A stretch of 64,000 nucleotides of DNA, from the NCBI GenBank assembly GCA_947846985.1, contig CANTUZ010000001.1, positions 151,186,447 to 151,250,446 on the forward strand, written 5' to 3'. The DNA is from Fratercula arctica. Lineage: Eukaryota > Chordata > Aves > Charadriiformes > Alcidae. Below are positions 25,523 to 39,095 of this stretch, piece by piece (within the stretch, counting starts at the first letter, position 1; each line of letters begins with the position of its first letter). Made by a program: the position numbers and the translations under genes. The notes beneath the pieces were generated by a model. That model ran no database searches, was not told the DNA's origin, and worked only from the letters and a program-made list of their open reading frames with translations.

Positions 25523-28500
25523 CTAGTTGTTATCTTCAAGGTGGAGTTTGAGTGACTCTAGTCATAAATACTTTAATTATGGTTGGTGTAAAATTCTCTC
25601 GCTTCACATTTAAAGGTAGAGTTTACAAAAAATTCAGAGCGCAGACTCAAGAAGGAGCGGTCGCACCTTGGAGGCGGGTAGCCTTTGGGATGGAGGTGTG
25701 TTTTGGTATTATAATGACATTATAATGAGCAAAGTTAGCACAAAGGACAGCATTTCATCAGAATTTGACAAAATGTTGGCTCCGAGTATTGAGCAGGCAG
25801 CTAATTGGCAGCTTATCTGTTTCATGGTATCGTCCCGTTCCCATATCTGCTATACATCGTAAGGTAAAGCCACCGAATAATTGCATCGCGCCCCGTACCT
25901 CATGTAGCTTCACAAGCATCCTTATCAGGGAACTGTGGATGTTGTATTCTTCATGCCAGCTGCAGCTGTTTTCTACCTCAGAAGCCTCTTGATTTTATAC
26001 TTTTCCTTAATGTGTGAACAATGCTGTACTTTTGTATTTTTAGCCAATTTAGTAATTATTCCACAGGAGGGTCCCAGCACTATGGGTCTGAGAAGGAAAG
26101 GACAGAGCATCCAGTCCTTCTGTGCTTTCATTAGAGGCACCTCCACATTGCCTTCACAAGTTGAAAGGCTTTTCAACTGTGCCCTCAGAAATGATGAGAC
26201 CAAATGTGGAATCTGAGTGTTATTAAGTGGCAGAGAGTTGGAAAAACAAAAACCTAGAAAGCAGGGGAGGCAAATTCTCTATTGATTCTTTCATAGAAGA
26301 CTGAATTCAGTAGAACACAGCCCAGTAGAAAATATCAAGTGCAAATAAACCAAAATTTGCTCCAAATACTTCCTCCTCATCCAACTGTTTACTCAGGGCA
26401 TACGCTGTAATTCAGCATTTAACTACATAAGGCCAAAAAAGACAGTGAATAGTTCCCTATGGTCTCTTTTCTAGCTTTTTCATTTCCGCTGTCCAGTTAA
26501 GTTTTTATCACTCAGTTTTTAGGATGAACTGGTGGGTAGGATGAACTAATTTATCTTACGGTGAGGTTGTGAAGTGTTCAGATAACTGTGACACAGAGAC
26601 AACACAGAACATAGATGCCCATCTTTCTTCTGCTTCTTCCCTCTCATTTGCAACTTCCTCACATTCCCAATTAATGACTTTTTCAGTGCTGGAATCCTAA
26701 ATTCCCATTTACCCTCACTGGTCAATCTCTGGGGTTTAGTATCACAGTACTCCTTTCCAAATCCACATACTTTTTACTACACCTTACTACTAGTGCAAAT
26801 AAAAGTGACAAAACAGAGTCTGATGGGCTATAGAATCATTTTGCTTCCATTCTTCTTCTGTGCTGTTTTTATTTCTTTCCTAGTACTGTATCATTTTGAA
26901 ACTTATATCTGGTCGCTAACTTGTAAGATAAATAGTGATAAAGTTGTTTACACCAGTCAAACCTTTAAACTAAATGACAGTAAAAAGAAAAAAGGAGAAA
27001 AGACACCTTTTTAACCTAGGACAATTGTTTAAATAAAATAACTGCAGGAAAATAGCTATAGACTAGCATGAGTAACATTTCCAAAAGAGCCCTATTCCAC
27101 ATGTGATGGAGAAATGTAGGAACCCACGTGTCTTTTGGAACTCAATGAGAATTGCAGATACCCTGCTGCTCTTTTAAACTTGCAGCCTCCTGAAACAGCT
27201 AGGCATGCTTCAATTTTTTTCTCTTTTCCTGCTGCTAATATGATTCACCTAATGTTCAGCTGGAGGTGAAAAGATTATAGTCACTCCAGGTACTCTCTTA
27301 CTGGGAATCAGGGGGCTGGTGCAAGATGCCATGCCATTTAGTGACAGTAGGAGGGAGGGGCTCATCGTAGTCCTCCTGCCAGAGCTTTCAAAGTACCTTT
27401 CAAATTCCCCTACAGCAAAACTCGGGTCTACCTTTGCAACCACAGCTAAAATGCAATGCGTATTCCCATCACCTTCTTTGCAGACAACATTACAGAATAA
27501 AAGGACAGGAGAAGAAATACTTGGAACATATTTTGCTTTCAGCTGTCTCCTTAGATCCCCAACATATTCTTTAGTGAATTTTAATATTGAAAAAAGTTGT
27601 ACAGCTAAATAAGACATTTGCTTGGTAGTGAAACAGAAGTAATTGCTGGCATTTCAGCATTAAATTAACCCTGAATTCTTTATTCCACGTGTGGACCTGC
27701 TGGAGGGACTTTTTTCTCAGACGTGCCACATTTCTGTTCTTAAGAGGGGTAATTCCAAGTTCTGTAGTTAACAGTTCCCTCTTTCTCCTTCCTGAAGGGT
27801 CTTCTTGTCCTGTGCAATATCAGTAAATTAAAAGGTTTGCCCCTTTTTTTTTCGCTCGACTTTCAAATATTTACTTATTTATCCACTCCCACTAGGTTTT
27901 AATAGACAAAAGATATTAAAACTCCTACCTAAAATAGCAACATCACTTCTAGTGCTGCACTTTGATAACCCCCCTCAGCTTGGGCACACCTCAGAAATTG
28001 CAATTACATCTGTTTATGACTGGGGATTATGAGCCAAGCTTTCTGCTCATATAACCAATGGATTCCTCCAGTTGCGTAGTGGAATTTTGCCAACAAGAGA
28101 TTTGGCAGACAGTCAGGCTGCCACGACTAGAGAGAAGTCATAAAGGAATTTAGCAGTTTTTCCTTGTATTTATTGTTAGAGAAAAGGGAAGGAGAAAAAT
28201 GGCCAACTATAAAATCTGATTTCATTTCACTCACACCTTCTCAGATAGAAACCTAACTTCTATTTTTTATAAGATTCAATTTCTCAGAAAAATTCCATAA
28301 TCAGTTCTTCCTAGTGATGTTTTCCTCTTCAATTTCACATAGTCTTGAAACATTGGCATTAGTGGTGCAGAGTTTGCAACATGCTCGTTGCTGCAAAGAT
28401 GTTTTGTCCCCCATGCTTTCATGGTAGAGTCTTGGCCTCACCCACCTCATTCTTAACTCAGAACCAGCAACCACATTGTCACTCACATCACACTTAACCT

Positions 28501-31013
28501 GCCTCTGGCAAGAAGAGAAAAGCAATGTTTTCTTAGAAAAATTTCTACAGCAGCGTTGCCAAACAAATTAGCCGGGACAGACATCTTCAATTTGCTTAAA
28601 CAAATTAGACTTCTAATGTCAGGTCAGGGCATACAGACTAAATACAGGGAAAACAATGTAATTAGATCTTTAATCACACAGCTTTCCTGAGAAAGGGGCC
28701 TGTGACCAGAAACACTAAGCTCGGTTATGACGCAGTACCACACGCCCTCTTAGGGCACGGCTAAGAGCTGCCTGTTTCAGGCATCACTGCTCATTGAAAA
28801 GGAAATTCTTTGCCTCCCTTAGAGCTGATGTTGGTTGCAGCCACATTTTCTTTGACAACTTTTGGGGACACATAAAGGGACAAAGGAATCGACTGTTTGC
28901 TTATAGTGAAACCTTATCTTTATAAGGCCATTTCCTTAGCTTTAAATAAAGTATGACCACTGTTGTACAAATACTGTTGTCTCAGCTGAGGCCCAGAGTG
29001 CAGGGCTTTGCACTGAGGTGGCCTTCAGCCTCATGCATGCAGGCGGGAAGGTTTCACACTCTGGATGAAGCCTCTCTGCATAATTCAGCTGGAATGAAAA
29101 AGTAAAAATTATACTAGAAATTGCAAGCAGAAACCTGCTTTGAAGTTTGCCAACCCTGTCACCCACCATGATTTTAGGGGTAAACTGGCAACTGAGAGGC
29201 CTGCACAAAAATAAAGTGTGTGGGACCAAGTCTCCACTGCTAGAATTATATTAAACAGGGTTCAGAGGTGGCTCATCAATCTGTATATTATATAGTCAAG
29301 GATCCTCGACTGTTAAACATGCCCAAATTCATCCATCCTTTATCACCCTCTGTAGCAAAAGGCTGGAAGAACAAATAATTTCCAAGTGCTTCCTTGCTTT
29401 TAGTATGTAGCTTCTTCCTTGGTTGACCACCACATGTGTGTTTAAGACATGACAGCTGAGAATTATTTCTATTGGAAAAATAGCCTCCACAGGGGACATT
29501 GTTTTCCACAGGGAACATGATGTCTTCTCACAATTCTCCGTTACCCATATATTGTCTGGAAGGGGACTTCAAATGCTCATGCCTAACAAGATAAACAAAC
29601 ACCATCATTTGCATTATCAGAATACTAAGTTCTGCATCTTGGTGAAGATTTTAAAAGTAAAGCAACAGAGGGGTTTTCAATTTATGTTAAATTCAGTGGG
29701 GGATTTTCCTCCAAAGATTTGCGTTGTATGGTCAAATTTTATTTCAAATATCTTTTAAAACAAAATGTATTTTTCCACTTTTAAACAGAGAATTTACACT
29801 ATAATCCTGTAAATTCTTATATACACCTAAACCAGTAAAATAAACCCTTCAATAACTCCTAACTGAAAATTACTTCAAAATACTTTCTGAATGTTTAATA
29901 CAATTCTGTCATAGCAATATGCAAAGTCTTTGTCCCTTCTTACATTCCTGTGTTCCTTGGTTCCTGATGTCCAACAAACATATTGAAGGCAGCCATTTAT
30001 TGCAAGATAACAGTTCTTCTAATACGAATATCAATTATGCAGAAATGTGAATAATAAAACTCATTTTTCTGAAGATAAGATAACCCACAAAATACATCTT
30101 AACTAGTTATAGGCATTTAATTAATTCCAAATGCTTAGGCCTTTGTAAACCAGAACTGAATTTGACAATTGCTGTAAACAGTGGAATTAACATGGATGCC
30201 TCTGTGAAATGGACTGTGTGAAACTTCTGTCTCTCTGATGCTGTCAAAAATCCAGATAATGGATTTGCCCTTTTTGACCAGATACGGTGTCTGGCATTGT
30301 GCTGAATTTTATAATTCAAGGAACTTCTGCTAGTATTGATCGTATTTTCCCTGGCAAATATGAAACCAGCCATAAATTGTGACGTCAAATTGTCTTCAAG
30401 AAATCCAATAATCTGGAAGAGCAGCTGAGTGTTTTGCATCTTTAATGATCAGTGAAATAGTATAGAAACACTTTTGACTTATAAAGAACCTTTTAGTTAG
30501 GTTTATGCTCTAGAGTGCTTTAAAATGCAAACTTCATGTAGGAGATGATGTGCTGTTCTCCTTACACTCTATTAGCTTCATAGTTTCATTAATACTATGT
30601 GGCAATTTAAAATATTACTTCTTGTATTGAATATATGATGCAGAGAGTCTGATCTTTCATTCTTCCTCCCTGATTACACCCTACAGTTTCTCTATTTTAA
30701 AGAGCAGATAGGTGTCTATGCAGGGAGTGTTTGCTATGGGCAAGCCATGCAGATAATTAACCTTGGTATTGTCTCATGTCTCTCAGCGTAAAATTTTCAC
30801 TGAGCAGATTTCAGGTAAATCATCCAGCCCACTTCACTTAATAATACCTCTTTAACATGCTCTGCAATTATATTATTTGTGCTGTTGAGCTCGGCCATTT
30901 TCCTTCTTCGTTATTCCTTTCTCCCCAAGGAATGGCAGTTTAACAGATGTTTCCAGTGATGTAGGTAGTTAAATGAGGCCGTGAGCTGTCACACTGACCA
31001 CCGGGTTCTCTCT

Positions 31014-31043
31014 CATGGCAACCGCTGCAGTCTGGTTGTCATG
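31014..31043. repeat. Inverted repeat with RFX-like half-sites
   Basis: CATGGCAACC at 31014-31023 is followed after 10 bp by GGTTGTCATG at 31034-31043, its inverse with one mismatch. The spacer contains the palindrome CTGCAG. CATGGCAAC is the half-site of RFX-family X-boxes, but canonical X-boxes have half-sites separated by only 0-3 bp, so this arrangement is atypical. Function is inference. Confidence 0.4.
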
Positions 31044-32718
31044 TTATTTTCAGGAGGAATTCATCTTCCAACCCTGGCTACCTGGGAAGACTGGTAGAGC
31101 TGGTCCTTACCCTGCAAATATGAAGCAGAAGTTTGGACAGAGAGGTCCCTGATTTGTGCCCCATTCTGTGGTTCTTCTGTTGTACCCATCCAGCCCCCAG
31201 AGACCTCAGCAGCAACACTGCTCAACGGCTGGCAGACGGGACCAAAGGGATGCTCTGGATTATGCAGGTCACCAGCCATCGATGTCTGCCCCACTGAGCT
31301 TTGGTCTTGCAATTTCCAAATCTCTGCAAACAGGTTGCAGGGAATGCCACCATTCCAAACCTCAGTATTTACATGAGGTACCTGCACATTTTGATGAGCA
31401 TATTCTTTCCCTTTCCTGTAATGGGAACTGTCACTATGAGGCAGAATACAAAACTATACTTACCTTACACCATTTAAGCTCAGATCCAGCTCCTGGCAAC
31501 TGTGGGTCACTGAGAGCACCATGGTAGCTTTTACCCTTATGCTCAACTGATCTTATTTTTTTGTGGGAAAGAGTCTTTCCTTCCCATTCTTCTCTTCTCT
31601 GTCCTCTCCTTTGCTTTTTTAAATGGTGTGTTTATTTTAAAAAATGGGTTTCTCATGCAGCCGTGACACTCTCAAGCCACTGCCACCTGACTCTAGGTTA
31701 CCCCTTAATTGCTGTCTTATTTTTGCAATAAGCAGATCCAAAATCTTTTGAAATCTACTGATAGGCAAAGACTGACTCCTGTTTATAGCAACAAGATAAA
31801 CTATCTTCTTGGACAAGGAGTGCTGTCAGGGGTGTTCTTACCACCATTTCCTATGCAAACTGCAGTGAGGAGTTCTGGTAGGGTGGTGAAATAGTGTTAA
31901 GGTTCTCATACCTGTCCACATTTGAAAAGGAGTATTACCTCCACAGAGTCACATAATAGCCCCATAATGTCAGCAGCTAGGATTATAAAGGGAAAATAGT
32001 TAATATACTTAGCAGGCTTCTTGAGTCAAAGGCATCCTGGTCTGATAATAGCTCTTTTGGCACAGGTTCCCTTCTGTAGGAACATTTGAAGAGTCCTAGT
32101 TCTGTTTCAGTGCAGAATAAAAACCAGTATTGAGACGATCAAAGCTGCCCTCAAACAGAATGGTTTCCTTCTGTCAAGTGGGAAATAACATGCCAGACAC
32201 AGATCCTGTGTGCAATAAATGGATGTAAGTGAAATGAAATTCAGTACGTGACATTCCCTTCAGGGTGAGTTTCCATACGTTTAAGCACATGATACTATGC
32301 CAGGATCAAGTGCATACGGAAGTGGAATAGTCAAAATACAGCTCAATTTTAGTGAGGTATTTCACATAGCTATAAGGAATGCATTTATCAGTGCATAAAG
32401 TGACTTTGATAACAGGGTCGATGACTGGAAGTAGAGGGAAAATGAGAAGTCAAGAGGAAATTTAAAAGACTTTAAAGAAGAGATGAAGTCTTTTAGATAT
32501 AAGCAGACATAAACAAACCAAAAGATTAATAGGAAGACTATGTAGCAGAGATTAAAATCTGTGTTCCTGTGATCTAAACTGAAGGGAAGCTGCATTGAAG
32601 AATATCAGGACAGAAACACAGTAGTGGCTAAGAAATCTCTATATGTGTCATAGAATCATTCTCGTAACACCTGGTTCCTTTGTATTTGTATTTGTTTGCC
32701 ATGCATTTGTTATCATGC

Positions 32719-32734
32719 TTTTTTTTTTTTTTTT
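32719..32734 (+). repeat. T16 homopolymer
   Basis: Sixteen T residues are followed by ATTTTG. No poly-A retroposon is recognised on the minus strand. Confidence 0.8.
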
Positions 32735-34464
32735 ATTTTGCACAAAAGTGTTTTGGAGAACACCAAGGTGCTCCCATAACCCGTAACAAAGATACAAGAA
32801 ATAAAACAAGGAGGAAGGGCAATTACATGAACAGGAGAGTTAGAATTATCCTCAAAACTGGGTTCCAAACCATACTCTGTCACTGGCTTCCTTGGCTTTC
32901 CTTTGGAAAGAAACGTTCAGAGCAAAGTTTTCTTATTTTTATTTTACTTCACCTGTGAAAAAAGATTGGTGTCCTTGCTTCTCATACCCAAAGGGAATTC
33001 CTCAGTGTAAATTAACTGCAACAGGAGTTTGCATCTGTCACCTTCCTTCTCTAACTTCAAGGAGGAAGCACAGACAACAAATCTCTTTTATACCAGCCTT
33101 CCAGACATGGAAAGTCCTTTTAGGGGACACCAAGCATATGAGCTGTTGTAAGATACTACTTCTCTGTGACTGACCATGTAAATTAGTGTGCTATAACCAC
33201 ATCCCTGAAGAAAATCTAACTCTCTGTGACTTTATTCCTTAATTACTTGCCTGTAACAAGTAAGTTTTATTACAGACAGTAATATTTCCTTTCTTCCATC
33301 CTTATCTATCTAGTTGATAAACTCATTGGGAAGGAAGACTTTCCTTCTTCAAATATTCAAGGGCAAGATGCTCAGGCACTGGTATAATTGAATTAAACCC
33401 ACAACAGAGTTATACTGATTTATCTGAGCTAGTGATTTTGCCTTGAAAATTTTAGAGGAACACATCCGGTTCCTGCTAGATCTTTCATCCCAAAGTGAGG
33501 AATAAATATGTTCTGCCCTGAAACAGATGTAAGAAGTACTGCCATCAGTTCAAACAAGCAGTGTGTTGAAAACTTAGCACTCCTCAGGCCTTTGACGTGT
33601 TTAGTACCGTCTTCTGCAGTCACCCTGTATCTCGTCACTTTGTTGCTTGCCGTTAGATTCTGAAAAGTTAATAACACTGTCAAGACAATCACGCGGTTAC
33701 TAGACAGCATCAGTTCCTATGCCTTTCCCCCACCCTGTTTCACCTTTGGAGCAAATGTACTGTCTGTATACATTGGAGACTTAGATTAAACTCTCTGTTA
33801 GAATCGTTGGTTGGCCGTGAACTGTGTTACCTGAAAGTAGTTGGAGAATACAGGAGAACACTAATGAACCGCAGCTCCTTCTCAATCCATAAGCTCCCAG
33901 AAAAGTTACTCTTGTTGAGGGAAAAGCTCACATTCAGATTAGGTTTTGGCTGAAGCTAAGACTGATGTTTGCTAGTGGAAATAAATGGTTTATCTAAAAT
34001 GAGAAATGACCTTAATATTAACTTAAAGCTCAAACTAAATCCATTTTCAATTATGAAAAGATTTGGCTCATGTGTTCATTTGTCCTTTTGTTATTTATCC
34101 ATACATGAAAATACCAACAGAGCAAAATAAAGATTGTTCTCATCAATTTAGTTCAAAGAACAGGAGAAATAGGAACTCTCAGAAATATCAAGGAACTAAG
34201 TGATGAGAATTTCAGAGAATGAGGCCAACAGCATTTAAAATTCTGGTAAAAAAGCAGACAACTATTCAGTAAATGAATTTCTATTGCTTTTCGGTTCGTT
34301 GTGACAAAATAAGTGATTTTCATGAGAATTTCAGTAGGATTTGTTTACCAAGATTCAGAGAAAGTCAGATTCTCTTGAGGCAGAATTCTGGAATCTTGGA
34401 TGCTTATCTAAATTCAGTTAAGCACTCGGAGGGTCACCCAGTGCAAATTCAACACAAAACCTTC

Positions 34465-34481
34465 AAAAAAAAAAAAAAAAA
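34465..34481 (+). repeat. A17 homopolymer upstream of CR1 3' end
   Basis: Seventeen A residues end about 30 bp before the recognisable CR1 3' segment. CR1 does not use poly-A priming, so this run is probably independent of the CR1 insertion. It could be a simple expansion or the tail of an unrecognised retroposed fragment on the left. Confidence 0.8.
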
Positions 34482-34504
34482 GTCAATTAAATGCGCAAAC
34501 AGGT

Positions 34505-34588
34505 CACCTGCTCTATGTGACCCTACGGGTAGACAAGATGACCTCCAGAGGTCCCTTCCAACCTCAACCATCCTGTGATTCTATGATT
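34505..34588 (+). mobile_element. CR1 LINE, 5'-truncated 3' end
   Basis: The segment holds the hallmark CR1 3' terminus: GACAAGATGACCTCCAGAGG, then the TCCCTTCCAACCTCAACCAT block, then a short tail TGTGATTCTATGATT built on the 8-bp unit used by CR1 for target priming. The element is extremely 5'-truncated, which is usual for CR1, and carries no coding sequence. Its orientation is opposite to the CR1 copies at 20, 41.7 and 55.7 kb. Confidence 0.92.
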
Positions 34589-37500
34589 TCTTTTTTAATG
34601 CTAGTATCCTGAGCTCACCCTGATCTTTTAAAAGAGTACAGTATTTTCTCTTTTTGATTCAGAAATAGGCACTGAAAATTAAACAGACTGTAATCCAACT
34701 GTCTGGCACCTTCACTGGTGATGCATTAATGTGTTTCATGATTTTGAAGGTTAAGCTGGTATGTGCATTTGTGTGCTTCTAATTTTGTGTGCAAAGCCTC
34801 AAATTTTCTTTGTCAAAATACTTATCGAGTGTCAAGGTACCTACTCACTGTTGAGGTGGCAGGACAGCAGGACTGTAGAGCATCCTCAAAGCTGCTGAAG
34901 CTGCTTGTCACATCTCTGCTTCGAACAAAACTCCATGAAGGACAGTCGCAGCTCTAGTGCCACCCTTCTCCGAAAAACCTTTCCAGGTGGTGTAGCTGTG
35001 AAAGGAATGTGTGGGCTGGCACCCCAGCCTCTGGTAGCATTTGGCAGTCATTGGTAATTCAGAAGGACTTCAGAGACCAGAGCTTCAGTGTCAGGGGATA
35101 TGGATCCTAACAAATAGCAAAACACACTTCTACCTCCTCGTTTTTTAGTAGGTTTCAATAATTTTAGACTACAGCCCTAGGATTTCTGTGTCCAGAAATC
35201 TCTCATCATGGCTACACATCAAAATTACCTTTCAAGCATGGGCAAAACCCAACTAGTCATTTAGGCCTGCTGTGTATTCATAGAATTTGAGTCCAGTAGA
35301 GCTGTGGAAATGTCTGAAGCATAGCAAGGATGAATGCCTGAAGACTTGAACTCGTTATCACCCCTCAGTATAGGCCTAAATATGCCATGCCTGCATTGTG
35401 AGTGGGGAGATACAGCTACAGATTAACCTCTTCAACTGGTTCTTTTATCACATATCTCAAACGCCAAAGCTCAGTAGGCAAAACATATCTTAGATGGGCC
35501 TAAGCAGGCCTGAAAAAAAGTGCAGTGGGTGTTATTGACACGTGCAATTTAAAAATCTTCACTGTTGTGATATAGGCAAAGGGAGCACAGAATTTGGACA
35601 TTAAGTGCTCTTCTCCACGAATATCAATTAGAAAAGTGTGTCCTACCCCACTCTTATGCCTGCTCCTAGTGATAGCATAGAGATAGCCACAGCAAGCATT
35701 GATGGGGGTACTTGTTCATGTCTCATTTCCATGCAAAAGTGTCTGAATTCCCTTTGATGATAGTACCAGTTGTGACTGTGCACCTTTCCAGTGTTAGAGA
35801 GCTGTCGACATCAGCTAATTGAAATACAGTAGCAGCAAGTGAGCAAGAACTCATCATTGCAATGCATTTGCAGAGAAACAGTGACTTCCATAGGATAATT
35901 TAGATGACACCTACCTGAACTGTGCTGTTAAACATTTTCTGGAGTTTGTGTCTGTGGATTTATTGTAACTGACAGCCTCTACTGCTCCTATTTGTTCTTT
36001 TTTTAAGAGTTCCTTGAAACTGTCATATATGAACAAAATGCTTCTCATCCTAAGCCAGAGGAAAAGGAAGGAAAAGGATTATGGGCCCAACTGAAACAAG
36101 TGGACACAGGGAAGAACCACAAGTATTTGTATTTTGTAATGAGACTATCCTAACTTTAACTACAGTATATTTTTTCCTGATAAAGTATTCAAACTAGAAA
36201 AGCATATCTATGTGCAGAGTCAAATACACAAAAAGGCATACTGTATACATGTATAGATGCGCATATATATATACACACAGACATACTTGAAGGGCAGGTG
36301 TGAGTGAATTGAGTTATGAGGTATGAAGCCTGGCTCACCACTGCTTTATTTCAGTGTTATGCTGCTGTAATATAATTTATTTTCATGTAGACACACCAAT
36401 ATATAAGTGAATTAATATAGAAAGGATCTATACGCCGCATGTTGCAGCTATAGGGGAAGGCCACAGTGGTAGTAGTGTTGACTTCTGGAGTTCAAGTATC
36501 TTTGTATTGGTCCTAGGTTTCCTCTAGGAATTCGGCACCATGATTTCCACGAGAGCGCTCATGGCACTGACAGGTCCTTACAATGCGTAGCAGAGCAGCA
36601 GTTAGTGCTAGGAGGTAGGAGTTGCTGTACCTAATGCTGTGATACTGTAGTCATAGGCTGTAGACCATGGGAGCAGCAGACATTTCTTTCCAGTATGGTC
36701 TCCGACAAAAGACAGTCCAGGTGTCAAAGCGCGTTGGTCAGAAAAAGGGATCCGCGTTGCTCTCTGTAACAGCAAGTTGAGGTAGGAAGCACTTCTTTGG
36801 GGACTACAGGAGTTTCCCTTCTCTCAATGTCCCCTACCATTTACACAGCTGAAAACTCCAGACCTTAACAGCAAAGAATTTTAATCAAACTGCTTAATCC
36901 GAATAACCACTGAACAGAAACTGCAGTAACAGAGTTAGAGAATAGAACTGCTACCAGGAAAATGAAAACAGGTTTTAAAAAGAGAAACACTAGGAGTGGA
37001 AAAACAGCTTTGAAGGGAACTATGTTGCACTGACCAGCACTCCCTTGCAGGATTTTAGCAATTCAATTAGAATTCTTTACAGGTTTATCAGCTCATCTTT
37101 GGAAAATACACCTCTATCCTACAATGCCTGCTGTTGACGCATAATATCTGGTTCTGTATAATCAGGATTTCTCTGTGGCTCAGAGGGCAAGTGAGCCTGA
37201 GGCTCTCACATCTGCTGAAGAGCATTTGAGGTTCTAAAAGTGGAGCAAGGATAACCCGTGGAGAGAAATTATGAACACTAGCATCTAGTCCTGGTATGGG
37301 AGAAGAGGAGAAAAACAAGCATGCATGGGAATTAGAACTAAAGGGACTTGCCCCCAGAGGAGAAGCTGTCTCCTCAGGGCATACTGTTGAGTTTCTGGGG
37401 TAAAGAAGTTTCAGTGTTGCTTTTTCAATCTTTGAAATGTGCTGCATGGAACTGCAGGGAGGCAGGCAAGAAGGAGGCAATGGGGGAGGCTGGGGTTTGG

Positions 37501-39095
37501 GAATGAAGCGGTTGTCTAATCCAACAGATGGTCAACTGGCAATGTTTTTCCTCAAGCAAATTCCCATAGAGGAGAATTCAGCTTGAGTTTGAACCATAAT
37601 AAAAAAGTGTTACGAATTCAACTCTGATTGGGGGGGGTGGGTGGAGAGGGGCATTACTGGTCTCTTAAGTAAGTATCTGGAGCTCTTATCTATGCCGATA
37701 AAACTGACATTTCTCAAGTGGCAAAGCGTTCAGAGATATGTCTGGTTTTCACATAGAGACAGCAAGTAGTCAGACACCAGGGCTTGGACTGTGAGACTAT
37801 ATGAGTTTTTCACTTGTAAGCTATGGCAGACCTCTCCATTTCTATTTACTATTACTTTAATTTTTAATGTAACTATTAAGTGTTCCAGAAAACCAAAATG
37901 GAACCTTGTATTTCACCCAGTTTTCACTGGGAAGTCTAGCTTGTTTGAAACAGGCTCCATATTTGCAAAAAACAGGTTATGAGAGATGATGAGTAGGAAT
38001 CGGGCTTTGAATGTGTTGTGATACATAAAGTCAGAGGCATGTTGCGTGGGTAGAGTTCTGCAGAGAACTGTTTACACTGCTGCTGTTAAAATTCCTCTAA
38101 CTCATCCTGAGTTACCATAACCTTCACCAGTTCCCTTAACTTGGCTGCAAAATGTGTAAAATTAAACCCATCTGCCCCATGCAGTTACAGAAGAGCTTTC
38201 AGAATTTATATTTCTGAAAGGCCTTTGTATATGAGTGATTTTCTGAACTGTAATATATAGCAATATTCTACGCAGTCGGCAGTAAGAGCAACTAAACCCA
38301 AGCCAAACCACAAACACGCAGTTGTACTGACTCTTTCCAGTTACAGCAACAACGAAGGGGGATAGAAGCAAGGCATATGAACACTTCTAATACAGAGTTG
38401 GGTAACCCAAGAGGATGGAAAGGTGAATGAAAGGCCAGTGGTAATTTAGAAAATGAAATGGCTTCTTGATGTTATTTCACTGCGCAGTTTTGTAACATCT
38501 GAAAGTACAGTAACTGCAGATAGAAAAAAGAAAAAACAAAATCCTAATTATAGTTTACTCTGTGGCCAAATTCCTTAGTCACATCTGACCTGGTTTCCCT
38601 GATCTGACATCCTCGTATTTCATTACTAAAAAATGAAAACTCCCTTTCCAGTGTCTCAGATAGATAGTTCTGCTGGAGGGCGGCACTGTGGGGTATCCTT
38701 GTGCCTCACCTGATGTCACTCATTCCCACTATTAACAATCAGCATAAACCTGCCACTTCCAAGGTGAGTGGGAACCTGTCAGCATGAAACACTTCAGAGT
38801 TTTGTACACGCCAAATTTAGGGAGAAAAATAGATTTGGGGGGAGGTAAAAAAAGTTTAATTAAAATATTTAATTTCCGTCATATGCAAAAGGTCAGTGTA
38901 ATTAAACCAAAAACTGCGAATACACACATATGTAGCCTCTGCTGGTGTCAGACACCAAGTTATGGGGGAAACATCTATTGTTTGTTGGCAGAGAAGACAC
39001 ATATAGCAGCCGTCCAAAACCCCACTTTCCATTTCATGTAGGCACAATACCCAAAAGAAGCATTTGTGCCTAAATTAGCTGGCTATTCTTCCTAA
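34589..39095. other. Unique AT-rich noncoding DNA, no gene recognised
   Basis: No exon, RNA gene or transposon was recognised. A hairpin with 8-bp perfect arms (GATTTCTG/CAGAAATC, 35181-35188 and 35193-35200) and short alternating TA/CA sequence near 36260-36285 are visible. The segment at about 36520-36780 has a few more CpGs than its flanks without matching any element I know. The longest frame, 130 codons on the minus strand at 37088-37480, has no recognisable domain. Confidence 0.62.
37630..37651 (+). other. G-rich tract with G-quadruplex potential
   Basis: Runs of 8 G, 3 G and 4 G occur within 22 bases on the plus strand, separated by T and by TGGAGA. Splitting the 8-G run gives the four G-tracts needed for an intramolecular quadruplex. 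Formation is inferred from the motif only. Confidence 0.5.

Larger units (their letters stand above)
24880..25914 (-). mobile_element. Solitary LTR of an avian ERVL-like endogenous retrovirus
   Basis: This roughly 1-kb block is visibly richer in CpG than its flanks. Read on the minus strand it has the architecture of an LTR: a U3-like part from about 25914, a TATA-like TATAAAAATA at 25513-25522, a downstream segment containing TTCCGGGA-type words, an AATAAA signal at 25171-25176, and a GTGGCCGTGCTAG-containing U5-like part ending near 24880 with a GCAAGGGGG...TTTACCCCTTT end. The order and wording match my memory of ERVL-type LTRs widespread in birds. No gag, pol or env frame flanks it on either side and I could not identify a primer-binding site, so I call it a solo LTR. 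Exact TG/CA ends and a target-site duplication were not resolved, and the ends may be off by tens of bases. Confidence 0.78.
25915..34464. other. Unique AT-rich noncoding DNA, no gene recognised
   Basis: No exon, RNA gene or clear transposon was found in this 8.5-kb stretch. Open frames reach only about 123 codons (31156-31527 plus, 27249-27617 minus) and show no domain. A 10-bp imperfect inverted repeat lies at 31014-31043, and a T16 run at 32719-32734. The rest reads as ordinary unique sequence. Confidence 0.65.

Noticed and set aside
32648..32662. TCATAGAATCAT, similar to the CR1 3' tail
   Set aside because: No CR1 body follows on either side, so a 12-base match is not enough.
36528..36542. 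GAATTCGGCACCA, similar to the EcoRI adaptor used in old cDNA libraries
   Set aside because: It differs from the adaptor at its end and lies in continuous genomic-looking sequence; coincidence is more likely than vector contamination.
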